Below, one piece after another: positions 23,841-33,459 of a DNA stretch of 64,000 nt. The notes under the pieces were generated by a model. The model was not told the DNA's origin. It made no database searches and saw nothing but the letters and a program-made list of their open reading frames with translations. The position numbers and the translations under genes were made by a program. The number at the start of each line of letters is the position of its first letter. Position 1 is the stretch's first letter. The stretch comes from Caldisericum exile_A (GTDB lineage: Bacteria; Caldisericota; Caldisericia; Caldisericales; Caldisericaceae): positions 134,537-198,536 of the forward strand of contig NZ_JBLOBF010000002.1 of NCBI RefSeq assembly GCF_047785965.1, written 5' to 3'.

Positions 23841-24894
23841 CAAGTTCTCCTTCTAACACTTCATCCACATTTCCTATTTCAACCCCAGTTCTGTGATCCT
23901 TTACAAGTTTATAAGGTTGAAGAACATATGAGCGGATTTCGTTTCCCCATTCAATCGAGCGAAAGGTCCCCTTTAAACCCTTTAAAGTTTCTTCTTGTTT
24001 CTTCTTTTCAAGAACCATCAATCTTGACTTAAGAATTTTCATTGCCATTGCCTTATTCTGAGACTGAGATCTTTCATCCTGACATGTTGCAGTGATTCCG
24101 GTGGGGATATGTGTAATTCTTACCGCTGTTTCAACCTTTTGGACGTTTTGCCCTCCATGACCGCTTGCTCTAAAAATTTCTATCTTCAAATCCTTTTCAT
24201 CTATTTCTATGTCCTCAACTTCCCCAAGATCAGGCACAACCTCAACAAGCGCAAATGAAGTATGTCGTCTCCTATTGGCATCAAACGGAGAAATCCTCAC
24301 AAGTCTGTGCACACCAGATTCACCTTTAAGAAGACCATATGCAAACTCGCCTTTAACATAAACAGTAGCGCTTTTAATACCTGCTTCTTCTCCTACAGTT
24401 TGATCAATTATTTTTGCCTCAAAACCTTTTTTTTCAAAGAATCTCAAGTACATTTTTAGGAGCATTGAAGTCCAATCCTGCGCATCAACTCCGCCTGCAC
24501 CAGATGAAAATGAAACAAAAGCATTCAAATCATCATATGGCTCACTAAGGAACCTCTCTATTTCAAATTCTCTTACAAGCTTGTTTGCATTTTCAAGAAC
24601 TTCCAGAGCTTCCTTATCAAGATTTTCTTCTGATTCTTCATACAGTTCAAGTAAAGTTTGCAAGTCGTTTTTTAGAGTTTGAAGTTCTCTGAATTTTGAT
24701 ATTTCTTTTTTTGTCATAGACAAAAGTTTCAACGTTTCTTTAGAGTCTGGACTTTTCCAAAAATCTTTATCTAAGGTCCTATTTTCTAATGTTTTTACGG
24801 TCTCTTCATGCTCTTTAAGCCACTCAGGATCGAGGAGAGTTTCAATTTTTTCAATTGTCTCCAGTATTTGTCTTTTTGTTTCGTCAGTTATCAT
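23803..24894 (-). CDS. prfB: Peptide chain release factor 2
   Basis: Release factor for UGA and UAA stop codons, 363 residues. The SPF recognition tripeptide is in RISPFDANRRRHTSF and the catalytic GGQ in SGHGGQNVQKVETAV. The whole protein is encoded in a single frame from an ATG that overlaps the secA stop (ATGA). The programmed +1 frameshift that autoregulates prfB in many bacteria is therefore absent here. Downstream it overlaps the yitT-like gene. Confidence 0.95.
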   Translation of the reverse strand: MITDETKRQILETIEKIETLLDPEWLKEHEETVKTLENRTLDKDFWKSPDSKETLKLLSMTKKEISKFRELQTLKNDLQTLLELYEESEENLDKEALEVLENANKLVREFEIERFLSEPYDDLNAFVSFSSGAGGVDAQDWTSMLLKMYLRFFEKKGFEAKIIDQTVGEEAGIKSATVYVKGEFAYGLLKGESGVHRLVRISPFDANRRRHTSFALVEVVPDLGEVEDIEIDEKDLKIEIFRASGHGGQNVQKVETAVRITHIPTGITATCQDERSQSQNKAMAMKILKSRLMVLEKKKQEETLKGLKGTFRSIEWGNEIRSYVLQPYKLVKDHRTGVEIGNVDEVLEGELDEFIWAYLKSKK

Positions 24895-27320
24895 CTCTTC
24901 TTCTTTTTATCAACTTTATCGTTTTTGGTTTTATTCTCTTCCTTTGGAGCAAGTTCAACTCGGTAAAGCATAAAGACAGTATCGTATTTTATTCTATCAA
25001 GCATTGCGTCAAAAAGTGCCCTACTTTCAATTTGGTATTCAAGAAGAGGATCCTTTTGGCCGTATGCTCTAAGGCCGATACCTTCCTTTAGTTCATCCAT
25101 TGCATAGAGGTGATCCTTCCAGTTGGAATCAATATTCCTTAGAAGAAGATATTTTTCAACATTTCTCATTATTTCAGGAGTAAAACGTGTCTCTTTTTCT
25201 TCATACAATTTAACTGCAAGATCCTGAATTTGCTCAATTAACTCATCCTTTTTTATATTAGAAACTTCGCCAAGTCTCACACTCCTCCCAAGAATGTTTG
25301 TTAATGCTTTTTCAAGTTCAACTTTTCTTTCATCGTCAAGCTCCTCAGTAACATAGTGTGCATTAACTGTAGTTGCAACTACCTCTTTTATCATTTCAAT
25401 TATTTCATCTCTTATTGAAGGTTCTTTCAAAATTTTTTCTCTCTCTTTATAGATTACTTCTCTTTGTTTTTCCAGGACATTATCATAGTCAAGAAGATTT
25501 TTTCTAATGCTAAAGTTATAAGCTTCTACTTTCTTTTGAGCGTTTTCGATAATCCTCGAAAGCAGAGGATGTTCAATAGGCTCATCTTCATCTACTCTGA
25601 GCGTTGTCAAAATTGATTTTACTTGATCTCCTCCAAACAATCTCATTAATTCATCTTCCAAAGAAAGATAAAACTGAGACTCACCAGGGTCGCCCTGTCT
25701 TCCTGATCGTCCCCTTAACTGGTTATCAATTCTTCTTGCCTCGTGTCGCTCTGTGCCAAGTACAAAAAGTCCACCTAACTCTGCAACTCCTTCACCAAGC
25801 TTTATATCAACACCACGTCCAGCCATATTAGTTGCGATTGTCACAGCCTTATACTGTCCTGCATCCTTTATAATCTCCGCTTCTTTCTCGTGATATTTTG
25901 CATTTAACACATTGTGAGGAATGTTAAGTCGTTTAAGCATCTTTGAAAGACGTTCAGACTTCTCTATAGAGCGAGTTCCTACAAGTACAGGTTGTCCTTT
26001 CTTATAAAGCTCCTCAATTTTTTTGACAATTGCTCTAAACTTTGCATCTTCGGTTTTATATACAACATCGGGATGATCAATTCTTATAACAGGCTTATTT
26101 GTAGGAATAACATATACATCAAGGTTATAAATTTCTTTAAATTCTCTTGCCTCAGTTAGTGCGGTACCGGTCATACCTGCAAGTTTCTTATACATTCTGA
26201 AATAATTTTGGAATGTTATCGTTGCAAGAGTTTGATTTTCACTTTGAACTCTCAAACCTTCTTTTGCTTCTATTGCTTGGTGCAAACCATCACTATAACG
26301 CCTACCAAACATTAGTCGTCCTGTAAATTCATCAACAATTATTACTTCACCATCTTTTACGATGTAATCAACGTCCCTATGGAAAAATTCTTTAGCCCTT
26401 AATGCTTGATTGATATGCTTTACAAGATCAACGAAGCGTTCGTCATATAAGTTATCTATGTGGAGTAGTTTTTCTATTTTTTTAACTCCATCCTGTGTAA
26501 GTGATGCGGTTTTCAATTTCTCATCTGTTTCATAGTCAATATCTTTTACGAGGTTATCTGCAACTTTTTTAGCAACATAGTACATCTCAGTAGATTCCTC
26601 TGCTGGACCAGAAATAATTAAAGGTGTTCGCGCTTCATCTATGAGAATACTATCAACCTCATCGACAATCGCATAGTATAGCTCTCTCTGAACCATTTCA
26701 TCTTCTGAAACAACGAGATGATCTCTTAGGTAATCGAAACCGAATTCATTGTTTGTGCCATATGTAATATCTGCTAAATATGCTTGTCTTCTTGAACATG
26801 GAACAAGTTTTACCGTAAACTTTTCTTCGTCTTCCCAATCAACAAGGAAAGCTTCTTCGTGCTGAATAACACCAACTGTAAGCCCTAAAAACTTATAAAT
26901 AGGACCCATCCAAAGAGCGTCTCTTTTAGCAAGATAATCATTAACAGTCACAAGATGACCGCCATGGCCTTCAAGAGCATTAAGATACAATGGCAAGGTT
27001 GCAACAAGGGTTTTACCTTCACCTGTTTTCATTTCCGCAATACCGCCATGGAATAGCACAAGTCCTCCAAGGATCTGAACATCAAAATGTCTCATTCCTA
27101 AGGTACGCTTTGCAACCTCTCTAACGACAGCGAAGGCTTCAACAAGAAGATCTGAAGTCGTTTCTCCCCTTGCAAGTCTTTCTTTAAACTCATAAGTCTT
27201 GTTAGCTAAATCTTCATTTTGTAGGGAAGAAATATCCTCTTCAATCTCATTAATCTTTTTTACTATATCCCAGTACCTTTTGAGGTTTCTCTTTACTGGA
27301 TCTAAAAAGTCTAAAAGCAT
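24891..27320 (-). CDS. secA: Preprotein translocase ATPase SecA
   Basis: Motor of the Sec secretion pathway, 809 residues. Walker A is MKTGEGKTLVATLPLY (near 80). The DEVDSILIDEARTPLIISG segment carries Walker B, and GRSGRQGDPGESQFYLSLEDELMRLFGGD is the helicase end. The C-terminus is a lysine-rich tail (NKTKNDKVDKKKKR) without the zinc-binding cysteine motif found in many SecA proteins, so SecB binding is not expected. Five bases separate it from hpf upstream. It acts at the inner membrane with SecYEG; SecE is encoded at the right end of this window. Confidence 0.96.
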   Translation of the reverse strand: MLLDFLDPVKRNLKRYWDIVKKINEIEEDISSLQNEDLANKTYEFKERLARGETTSDLLVEAFAVVREVAKRTLGMRHFDVQILGGLVLFHGGIAEMKTGEGKTLVATLPLYLNALEGHGGHLVTVNDYLAKRDALWMGPIYKFLGLTVGVIQHEEAFLVDWEDEEKFTVKLVPCSRRQAYLADITYGTNNEFGFDYLRDHLVVSEDEMVQRELYYAIVDEVDSILIDEARTPLIISGPAEESTEMYYVAKKVADNLVKDIDYETDEKLKTASLTQDGVKKIEKLLHIDNLYDERFVDLVKHINQALRAKEFFHRDVDYIVKDGEVIIVDEFTGRLMFGRRYSDGLHQAIEAKEGLRVQSENQTLATITFQNYFRMYKKLAGMTGTALTEAREFKEIYNLDVYVIPTNKPVIRIDHPDVVYKTEDAKFRAIVKKIEELYKKGQPVLVGTRSIEKSERLSKMLKRLNIPHNVLNAKYHEKEAEIIKDAGQYKAVTIATNMAGRGVDIKLGEGVAELGGLFVLGTERHEARRIDNQLRGRSGRQGDPGESQFYLSLEDELMRLFGGDQVKSILTTLRVDEDEPIEHPLLSRIIENAQKKVEAYNFSIRKNLLDYDNVLEKQREVIYKEREKILKEPSIRDEIIEMIKEVVATTVNAHYVTEELDDERKVELEKALTNILGRSVRLGEVSNIKKDELIEQIQDLAVKLYEEKETRFTPEIMRNVEKYLLLRNIDSNWKDHLYAMDELKEGIGLRAYGQKDPLLEYQIESRALFDAMLDRIKYDTVFMLYRVELAPKEENKTKNDKVDKKKKR

Positions 27321-27325
27321 ATCTA

Positions 27326-27847
27326 TTATTGCGGTTTAATTAAACCGTAGTTACCATCCTTTCTTCTATATAAAACATTAATTTCGTTTGTTTCTTCGTC
27401 CCTAAAGATGAAGAAGTCATGTCCTAATAACTCTATTTGAAGCATTGCTTCCTCTAAACTCATTGGCTTTACCGGAAAAGTCTTTACTTTAGTGATTCTT
27501 GGAAATTCACTTTCCTCTTCCTCTACACTTCCAAAGATCTCTTCTTTTGAAATTCTTTTCTCGCCTTTTAGTCTGTCACTTAACTTCTTTACCTGAATCT
27601 CAAGTTTTTCCAAAACATTATCAAGAGCCTCGTCAATTAAGGAACCTTTTCCAACACCTCTTATTATCTTTTGAGAGGCAAATATTGTTACTTCCATTTC
27701 GTAGATGCCTCTTACTTTATTAATTACTACATTTGCCTGCTGAATGTTATCAAAATACTTTTCTAACTTTCCAATTTTTTTCTTGATTTCTTCTTCAGTA
27801 AAATCTGGTAATTTTTCAACACCTTTTGCTGTAATTGTTATTTCCAT
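27326..27847 (-). CDS. hpf: Long-form ribosome hibernation promoting factor
   Basis: Protein of 173 residues. The N-terminal S30AE domain (about 1-100, MEITITAKGVEKLPDF) binds the decoding region of idle ribosomes. The C-terminal dimerisation domain (about 118-173, with MSLEEAMLQIELLGHDFFIFRD and INVLYRRKDGNYGLI) makes 100S ribosome pairs. Both domains present means the long form. An AGGAGGTTTAA site precedes the ATG. hpf next to secA is a common arrangement. Confidence 0.93.
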   Translation of the reverse strand: MEITITAKGVEKLPDFTEEEIKKKIGKLEKYFDNIQQANVVINKVRGIYEMEVTIFASQKIIRGVGKGSLIDEALDNVLEKLEIQVKKLSDRLKGEKRISKEEIFGSVEEEESEFPRITKVKTFPVKPMSLEEAMLQIELLGHDFFIFRDEETNEINVLYRRKDGNYGLIKPQ

Positions 27848-27898
27848 AGTTAAACCTCCTTAAATAAGTATATAAGATTAAGCATTTTTTTCAAATCG

Positions 27899-29020
27899 TC
27901 ATTTATAGATACGTTTAATTCGCTTGTTGAGACGTGTTAAAATTTCATAAGGTATCGTTTTTGATAGACTTGCAAATTCTTCCAATGTTATCCTGTTTTG
28001 CCCTTGACTTCCAACAATAACTACCTCATTTCCCGGATGTATATATGGGAAACCAGTCACATCAATCATCATCATATCCATTGTAATATTACCCACAATT
28101 GGTGCCTTTAGTCCCTTCACAAGTACATAACCTCTATTTGAAAGATTTCTCGGAACACAATCCGCATACCCAATTGGAATCGTTGCAATGAGGGATTCCT
28201 TTTCTGTTTTGTAAGTACCCCCATAACTTATTCTTTCCCCCTTACCATACTGAGTAACTTTCACAATCCTTGTTTTTATTGCTAAAGCTTCTCTAAAATC
28301 TGTCCCTAACTGAAGTGTTTGTGGATTGGGAGAAATTCCGTATAGAAGAATTCCTGGCCTTACAGCAGAATAGTGAGCCTCTTCAAAGTTAAGCAATGCC
28401 GCACTATTTGCTGCATGAACTATTTTCGGAAGCATATTCCTATCCTTTAAATACTTAATCGCTTCATTGAATTGATTTATCTGGAATCTTGTGTATTCGG
28501 GATCTGAATCAGCAGATGCAAAATGAGTGTAAATACCCTCAACAATTACATTCTTAATTTTATTTAATTCTTCAAATACAGAAGGTAATTCGGTTAATGA
28601 AATTCCAAGCCTGTGCATTCCTGTATCAATTTTTACATGTATTTTTAATGGCGTTTCGTTCTTATAATCATTAATACGCTTCAAAAAGTCCTTATCAAAA
28701 AGAGTTATACGAATTTCATTGAGAGATGCAAGATGGAGGTTTCTTGTATCTACATAACCAAGAACAAGAATAGGTTTTTTAATTTGAGAGTCTCTAAGGG
28801 ATAAAGCTTCTTCCATTGATGCAACCGCAAAGGCACTCGCACCTACCTCTTCTAAGGTGCTTGCAATTTTAGATGCTCCTAATCCATAAGCATCCGCTTT
28901 CACAACACAAATTACACTTTTTGATGAGACTTTTTCTTGTATTCTCAAAAAGTTATTCTTAATAGCTTCTAAATCTACTTCAACCCATGTGGGTCTATTC
29001 ATCTCAATCTCGTTTTCCAC
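27899..29020 (-). CDS. alr: Alanine racemase
   Basis: PLP enzyme converting L- to D-alanine for peptidoglycan, 373 residues, cytoplasmic. PLP-binding lysine K41 is in VVKADAYGLG. The second domain holds the catalytic tyrosine loop near ISYGGTY, and GYADCVPRNLSNRG and GNITMDMMMID are typical. The start is GTG at 29020, six bases after AAGGAG; an in-frame ATG at 29002 is less well placed. The promoter region, with a minus-strand TATAAT at 29058-29063, overlaps that of the divergent surE. Confidence 0.95.
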   Translation of the reverse strand: MENEIEMNRPTWVEVDLEAIKNNFLRIQEKVSSKSVICVVKADAYGLGASKIASTLEEVGASAFAVASMEEALSLRDSQIKKPILVLGYVDTRNLHLASLNEIRITLFDKDFLKRINDYKNETPLKIHVKIDTGMHRLGISLTELPSVFEELNKIKNVIVEGIYTHFASADSDPEYTRFQINQFNEAIKYLKDRNMLPKIVHAANSAALLNFEEAHYSAVRPGILLYGISPNPQTLQLGTDFREALAIKTRIVKVTQYGKGERISYGGTYKTEKESLIATIPIGYADCVPRNLSNRGYVLVKGLKAPIVGNITMDMMMIDVTGFPYIHPGNEVVIVGSQGQNRITLEEFASLSKTIPYEILTRLNKRIKRIYK

Positions 29021-29057
29021 TTTAAACTCCTTGCAAAATTGCTATTAAAAGTATATC

Positions 29058-29065
29058 ATTATAGT
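29058..29065. promoter_or_regulatory. Overlapping -10 boxes of alr and surE
   Basis: ATTATAGT holds TATAAT for alr on the minus strand (29058-29063) and TATAGT for surE on the plus strand (29060-29065). surE then starts eight bases later with no ribosome-binding site, whereas alr has a leader with AAGGAG. A further plus option is TTGCAA (29031-29036) with TATCAT (29054-29059). Confidence 0.4.
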
Positions 29066-29073
29066 GTGAAAAA

Positions 29074-29829
29074 ATGATGAACATTTTAATTACGAATGAC
29101 GATAGCATTGAATCAGAAGGTTTAAAAACACTTGCAAGAAATCTTCTGGACCTTGGCAATATCTATATTGTTGCACCTCAAAAACCACAGAGCGCTCTAA
29201 GTCATGCAACAACCCTTCACAAACCACTTCGTGCAGAAAAATTTCCGCTCGGAATTGGTGAGAAGCTTTCACTTAGGGTATCAGGGACTCCTGCTGATTG
29301 TGTGCTTCTTGCTATTGATGTCTTTATAAAAGAAAAGATTGATATTGTAGTTTCAGGGATAAATAAAGGACCAAATCTCGGAGATGACATTATATATTCA
29401 GGTACAGTTGCAGGAGCAAGAGAAGGGGCAATTAACAATATTTTGTCTTTTGCAATTTCCGTAAATGACTTTGAAAATCCAAATTTTGAATTAGCAGCAA
29501 GTACCTCTGTAAAAATTATCGATAAACTTTCAAAAATAATAAAAACCAAAAACACTTATTTCAACATCAATTTCCCGAATATAAGCAGTATTAAAGGTGT
29601 AAAATTTGCAAAATTATCAAGGAGAAGATATAAAAATAGAGTCTTTATCGGTAAAGATCCGTTCGGAAGAGAATTTTACTGGATTGGTGGTGTTCTTGAG
29701 GATCCATACGAAGAAGGAACTGATTCAAAATATGTAAAAGAGGGGTATGCCGCAATCACACCCCTGCTTATTGATCAAACTGATTATGCTGTGTTAAAAG
29801 AACTTTCAAAAATTAATTTAGATATTTAA
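29074..29829 (+). CDS. surE: 5'/3'-nucleotidase SurE
   Basis: Survival protein SurE, a metal-dependent nucleoside monophosphate phosphatase of 251 residues. The metal-binding ILITNDDSIESEG is at the N-terminus, SGTPADCV near 90, and SGINKGPNLGDDIIYSGTVAGAREG carries the remaining active-site residues. Two adjacent ATG codons (29074 and 29077) could both serve as start. No Shine-Dalgarno sequence; probably leaderless. Ends with a four-base overlap with the convergent M24 peptidase. Confidence 0.93.
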   Translation: MMNILITNDDSIESEGLKTLARNLLDLGNIYIVAPQKPQSALSHATTLHKPLRAEKFPLGIGEKLSLRVSGTPADCVLLAIDVFIKEKIDIVVSGINKGPNLGDDIIYSGTVAGAREGAINNILSFAISVNDFENPNFELAASTSVKIIDKLSKIIKTKNTYFNINFPNISSIKGVKFAKLSRRRYKNRVFIGKDPFGREFYWIGGVLEDPYEEGTDSKYVKEGYAAITPLLIDQTDYAVLKELSKINLDI

Positions 29830-30878
29830 ACAATAATTATTTCGTGCGGTAGATTTATAAGATTTTCTGTTGAGTCTTCTTTTACAATCACAGTATCTTC
29901 AAGTCTTAGTCCAAACTTATTTGGAAAATACAATCCTGGTTCAATTGTTATGACCATATTCTTTGAAAGCGTATACTTTGAACGTGCATTAACGTAAGGA
30001 AGTTCATGAATCTCAAGCCCAACACCATGTCCGAGACCATGTGTAAAATAAGATCCCAAACCTTTGTTTGAAAGGTAATCTCTAACAGTTTTGTCAACAT
30101 TCGAAGCTAAGACACCTTCTCTTGCGGTGTTTTTTCCAAGTTCCTGGGATTCCATAAGAACTGTATAAACATCCTTAACCTCTTTTGAGACTTCACCAAC
30201 AGAAACGACACGCGTTGTATCTGATGCAAAACCCTCGAAGAAAACGCCAAAGTCGAAAACAATTGGCTCATGCGCCTTTATAATCTTTTTGGAGGCAACA
30301 CCATGAGGCAAGGCACCTCTTTCTCCTGATGCAATGATTGTGTCAAAGGATGGCTTTTCACCACCGAACTTTTTGAAACGATACTCAAGTTCGGCTGCTA
30401 TATCAAGTTCTGAAATGCCTTCTTTAATGAATTTTAGTGTTTCAAGAAACGATTTTGAAGAAATATCACATGCAGTTCGAATTTTCTCAAGCTCCCAATT
30501 CTCTTTAACCATTCTAATTTCTTCAACAAAGTCATATGTCCCAACGAGAACAAGAAATCCCAATTGAGAAAGCAACTTGTATGTAGAAAATTTTAAACTT
30601 CCTTCCTCAATTGCAAGGAAATGCACTTTATTCTTTGCTAAAATCGAACTAATTGCCTCTTTTAAATCGGACCATTCGATAACCTCTACATCTTCTTTTG
30701 CCTCAATATGAGCCTGTTCTGTAAAACGAGAATCAACAAGTAAATAAATTTTTGGAGGAATTACAATTGCAAAACCCTCTTCTCCTGTAAAATGGGTTAC
30801 ATATCGGACATTTTGAATTTTGCTTATGAATAATGCATCAACATTTGCATTTTCTATTTTTTCGAACAATTTGTGCAT
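29826..30878 (-). CDS. Xaa-Pro aminopeptidase/dipeptidase (M24 family)
   Basis: Metallopeptidase of 350 residues with an N-terminal creatinase-like domain (about 1-120) and a pita-bread catalytic domain. All five metal ligands are visible: VFDFGVFFEGFASDTTRVV (two Asp), THGLGHGVGLEIHELP (His), ITIEPGLYFP (Glu) and GLRLEDTVIV (Glu). Cleaves peptides with proline at position two. Located nine bases after the last gene of the pil operon and likely in the same transcript. Whether PepP- or PepQ-like specificity applies cannot be told. Confidence 0.9.
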   Translation of the reverse strand: MHKLFEKIENANVDALFISKIQNVRYVTHFTGEEGFAIVIPPKIYLLVDSRFTEQAHIEAKEDVEVIEWSDLKEAISSILAKNKVHFLAIEEGSLKFSTYKLLSQLGFLVLVGTYDFVEEIRMVKENWELEKIRTACDISSKSFLETLKFIKEGISELDIAAELEYRFKKFGGEKPSFDTIIASGERGALPHGVASKKIIKAHEPIVFDFGVFFEGFASDTTRVVSVGEVSKEVKDVYTVLMESQELGKNTAREGVLASNVDKTVRDYLSNKGLGSYFTHGLGHGVGLEIHELPYVNARSKYTLSKNMVITIEPGLYFPNKFGLRLEDTVIVKEDSTENLINLPHEIIIV

Positions 30879-30887
30879 ATCTTTCTC

Positions 30888-31163
30888 CTATTCAAATGGG
30901 TTTTGTTTTCCAAGTTGATTGCCCGACGGGATAAGAGTTGGTACTTGAAGAGTCCTATTTTCAATTTGCTTATTTATAAATTCAACATCACCTCTTTTTA
31001 TCTGAGGCAAACTCACATTTTTAACCTCTTCAACTTTGAATAAATGTGGCAGAACAAGATTCCACCCAGCAAAAATAACAAGTATAATAATTACTAAAAT
31101 AATGGTTTCTTTTGAGATTTTGAAAGATCTTTTTGTTTTAGTTTCCTTCGTTGCCATAGCCAT
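30888..31163 (-). CDS. Small single-pass membrane protein of the pil operon
   Basis: Protein of 91 residues that I do not recognise by sequence. A basic cytoplasmic start (ATKETKTKRSFKIS) leads into one membrane helix (about 22-41) and a short extracytoplasmic tail ending GKQNPFE. It follows pilO with an ATGA overlap, the place where pilP stands in type IV pilus clusters, and the bitopic layout would suit that role. It is shorter than PilP and has no lipobox. The ATG at 31163 was preferred over GTG at 31166. Role as a PilP analogue is inference. Confidence 0.6.
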   Translation of the reverse strand: MAMATKETKTKRSFKISKETIILVIIILVIFAGWNLVLPHLFKVEEVKNVSLPQIKRGDVEFINKQIENRTLQVPTLIPSGNQLGKQNPFE

Positions 31164-31741
31164 CACTTCCTTTGCGAAAGATTTATTACGCCTTTAACAT
31201 TTGCGATATATTTTATAGAACCTGATTGGTCAACAAGTTTGGATATTGAAAGTTGAACAATATTTATAATCTGAGGGTAATTATCCTTCAAAAGTTTATT
31301 AAAAGATAGAATGTTATCGTATTTTGGACCTTCATAAGAAAGTGTAAAGGTAGGCAAAGCATTCTGCTGTTGCTGATTGCTTTTTTCGAAATTTAAACTT
31401 GTGATTTTTCCACCACTTTTATTTGCAATTGCAACAAATTCTTCTGCAAAAAGAAATTCATCGCTTTGGGGAGGGAGAATTTGCTTTAAAACTACAAGTC
31501 TATCGTTATAAAGATTTATCTCTCTTTCTATTGAACTCAATTTTTCTTGTGCAAGCAGTAAGAGGTTCAGACGCTCTTCAGCCTTTGAAATTTGGTCATT
31601 TAAAGCATTAATCTCGTTTATCTTGGGAGTAACAACATACATATAGAATAACACCAATATTACTAAAAAAAGTATAATTGCAACAACCAACTTTGTGCTA
31701 ACATTAAGACTCAGAGGCTTATTGAAGGTTTCCTCTCTCAT
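31163..31741 (-). CDS. pilO: Type IV pilus alignment protein PilO
   Basis: Inner-membrane alignment-complex protein of 192 residues. One helix (about 17-38) is followed by a coiled coil (about 45-90: INALNDQISKAEERLNLLL) and a ferredoxin-like domain with FVAIANKSGGKITSLNF. Partner of PilN, directly upstream. I chose the ATG at 31741, which forms an ATGA overlap with pilN, over 31759. Assignment is by topology plus gene order pilM-pilN-pilO. Confidence 0.83.
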   Translation of the reverse strand: MREETFNKPLSLNVSTKLVVAIILFLVILVLFYMYVVTPKINEINALNDQISKAEERLNLLLLAQEKLSSIEREINLYNDRLVVLKQILPPQSDEFLFAEEFVAIANKSGGKITSLNFEKSNQQQQNALPTFTLSYEGPKYDNILSFNKLLKDNYPQIINIVQLSISKLVDQSGSIKYIANVKGVINLSQRK

Positions 31742-32319
31742 TTTCCCATCCCCTTCCATTGAAATGAAATTGTAAACGTTGTATAGTTAGGCGAATTTGG
31801 GATTTTTACATAGGGCACATTGTATTGGTCCACAGTAAGATTAAAAATATTTGGATTTTGAGAAAGACCATTTGCAGTCCATGCAAGATGTTGTAGGTCT
31901 GTTGTGTGTCCTGTAATTTGAATAAGCTTTTTGTCTGTATCAACATTCAAATTTTCTATAACAGTTTCTTTTGGTATAGATGTTGCTATATCAATAAGTA
32001 GATTGTTAAAATCTATTTGAGAGTTAACAAGTTTCTCGATTGTGGTTTCGTAATAGAATATATCGTCTCCAAGTTTGTTCCTCAAATTTAAAGTATCTTC
32101 AACCTTTTTAAGAGAAGCAATACGAGTATTAAGGTCATTAAGATACTGATTCTTTGTGTAGATTTGGTAATAGAGCCCTGCATAAATAATTGCAAGGATT
32201 ATCAGAAATGCAATACCTACATTAATAATAGTTCTTGTTTCCTTATCAATAGCACGTTTAATCTTTTTCCTTCGTGGAAGAAGATTTATGTCAATCTCAT
32301 AAAAATCTGTAACCTCCAT
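31738..32319 (-). CDS. pilN: Type IV pilus assembly protein PilN
   Basis: Inner-membrane protein of 193 residues. The short cytoplasmic start contains YEIDINLLPRRKK, the conserved INLLP motif by which PilN docks on PilM. One helix (about 30-50) follows, then a coiled coil and a periplasmic domain. Ten bases after pilM and coupled to pilO. No oddities. Confidence 0.88.
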   Translation of the reverse strand: MEVTDFYEIDINLLPRRKKIKRAIDKETRTIINVGIAFLIILAIIYAGLYYQIYTKNQYLNDLNTRIASLKKVEDTLNLRNKLGDDIFYYETTIEKLVNSQIDFNNLLIDIATSIPKETVIENLNVDTDKKLIQITGHTTDLQHLAWTANGLSQNPNIFNLTVDQYNVPYVKIPNSPNYTTFTISFQWKGMGK

Positions 32320-32328
32320 AAACCCACC

Positions 32329-33438
32329 TCACTTTTTCTTCGCTTTCTCTTTTTTCTTTGTTATCTGATGTTCCTTTAATGCAAGCCCTGTTGCAACAGC
32401 AAACATTGGAGCCATTTCATACAGATACTCTTTAGTAAATAGATTGGGGTCATATTTTGCAATATCTGCAAAAAGCCTGTTTACAACAGAAGGAAAACCG
32501 GTAGTTTCCTCTAAATACTGATCTATATTCTTAGTGTTAGCAGTCCCACCTTCTAAAATTATCGTAACCTCAGAGACCTTTCCTTCGTTGTACTTTGCAA
32601 AGTAGTAACTTATGGATCTTCTTATCTCAAGTGATAGCTCGTTTAAATCTTCTTCAACCGCCTTAAATATTTGAGAATCCTTGTTTGATAAATCTAATTC
32701 TTCATGTTTTTTGTTCTCTGCAAGGTTTGAATCGATTCCAAAATAATATGCTATCTTATCCGTCAATCTCTTTCCACCCCAGGGAATTATTCTTGAAAAC
32801 CTCACAAGCCCTTTATCCACCATGTTAATTGAAGTATAACTATGTCCAATGTTAATTGCAGCAATTACTCTTTCTGGGTCTCCCGCAAACTCACCAAGGA
32901 ATCTTAAAAGCCTTAAAACAGAAAAAGCTTCAACTTCTATTGAAACAAGATCAAGATTGAGGCTCTTAAAAAGCTGTGCTGTCGTTTCGACAACTTCAAT
33001 TGGAGCTGCTGCAAAAAGTATGTATAGCTTCTCTGCATTTCCTTCCTTTACTTTACTCAAAACCTGGTAATCAAAAGCCATTTTATCGATTGGTGCTGGA
33101 AGAATTTTTTCAACTTCCCATTTTATTGCTTCATTTAGCTCCTGTGGAGGAAGATCATCCATTATAAGTTCTTTGACAGTTACAAGTTTTCCGGAAACGT
33201 TAGTTGCAACTCTGTTTCCAATGAAAGAATAAATAGACAAGAGTTGTTTTATAACCTCTCTTATTTCTTCAGGTTTTTCAATTCTGCCTTCGACAATAGC
33301 CCCCTCTGGAGTATCAAGAACTCCAAAATTAACGAGTTTAAGATCGTTTCCTTTTCTCTCAAACTGTGCTATTTTAATATAACCCGATCCCAGGTCCACA
33401 CCAATAATAGGCGTTTTACTTTTTGCAAAAAGACCCAT
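32329..33438 (-). CDS. pilM: Type IV pilus assembly ATPase-fold protein PilM
   Basis: Actin-like cytoplasmic protein of 369 residues that binds the PilN tail. It opens TPIIGVDLGSGYIKIAQF (phosphate-1 motif) and continues with MDDLPPQELNEAIKWEVEKILP and a late LEGGTANTKNIDQYLEE (adenosine motif). The C-terminus is a lysine-rich tail. Second gene of the operon after pilD. The motors, secretin and pilins are not in this window. Confidence 0.92.
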   Translation of the reverse strand: MGLFAKSKTPIIGVDLGSGYIKIAQFERKGNDLKLVNFGVLDTPEGAIVEGRIEKPEEIREVIKQLLSIYSFIGNRVATNVSGKLVTVKELIMDDLPPQELNEAIKWEVEKILPAPIDKMAFDYQVLSKVKEGNAEKLYILFAAAPIEVVETTAQLFKSLNLDLVSIEVEAFSVLRLLRFLGEFAGDPERVIAAINIGHSYTSINMVDKGLVRFSRIIPWGGKRLTDKIAYYFGIDSNLAENKKHEELDLSNKDSQIFKAVEEDLNELSLEIRRSISYYFAKYNEGKVSEVTIILEGGTANTKNIDQYLEETTGFPSVVNRLFADIAKYDPNLFTKEYLYEMAPMFAVATGLALKEHQITKKKEKAKKK

Positions 33439-33459
33439 ATTTACCTCCTTAAAAACATT

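Noticed and set aside
23803..24894. Looked for the programmed +1 frameshift in prfB
   Set aside because: The full protein reads in one frame from the ATG, so no shift site is needed.
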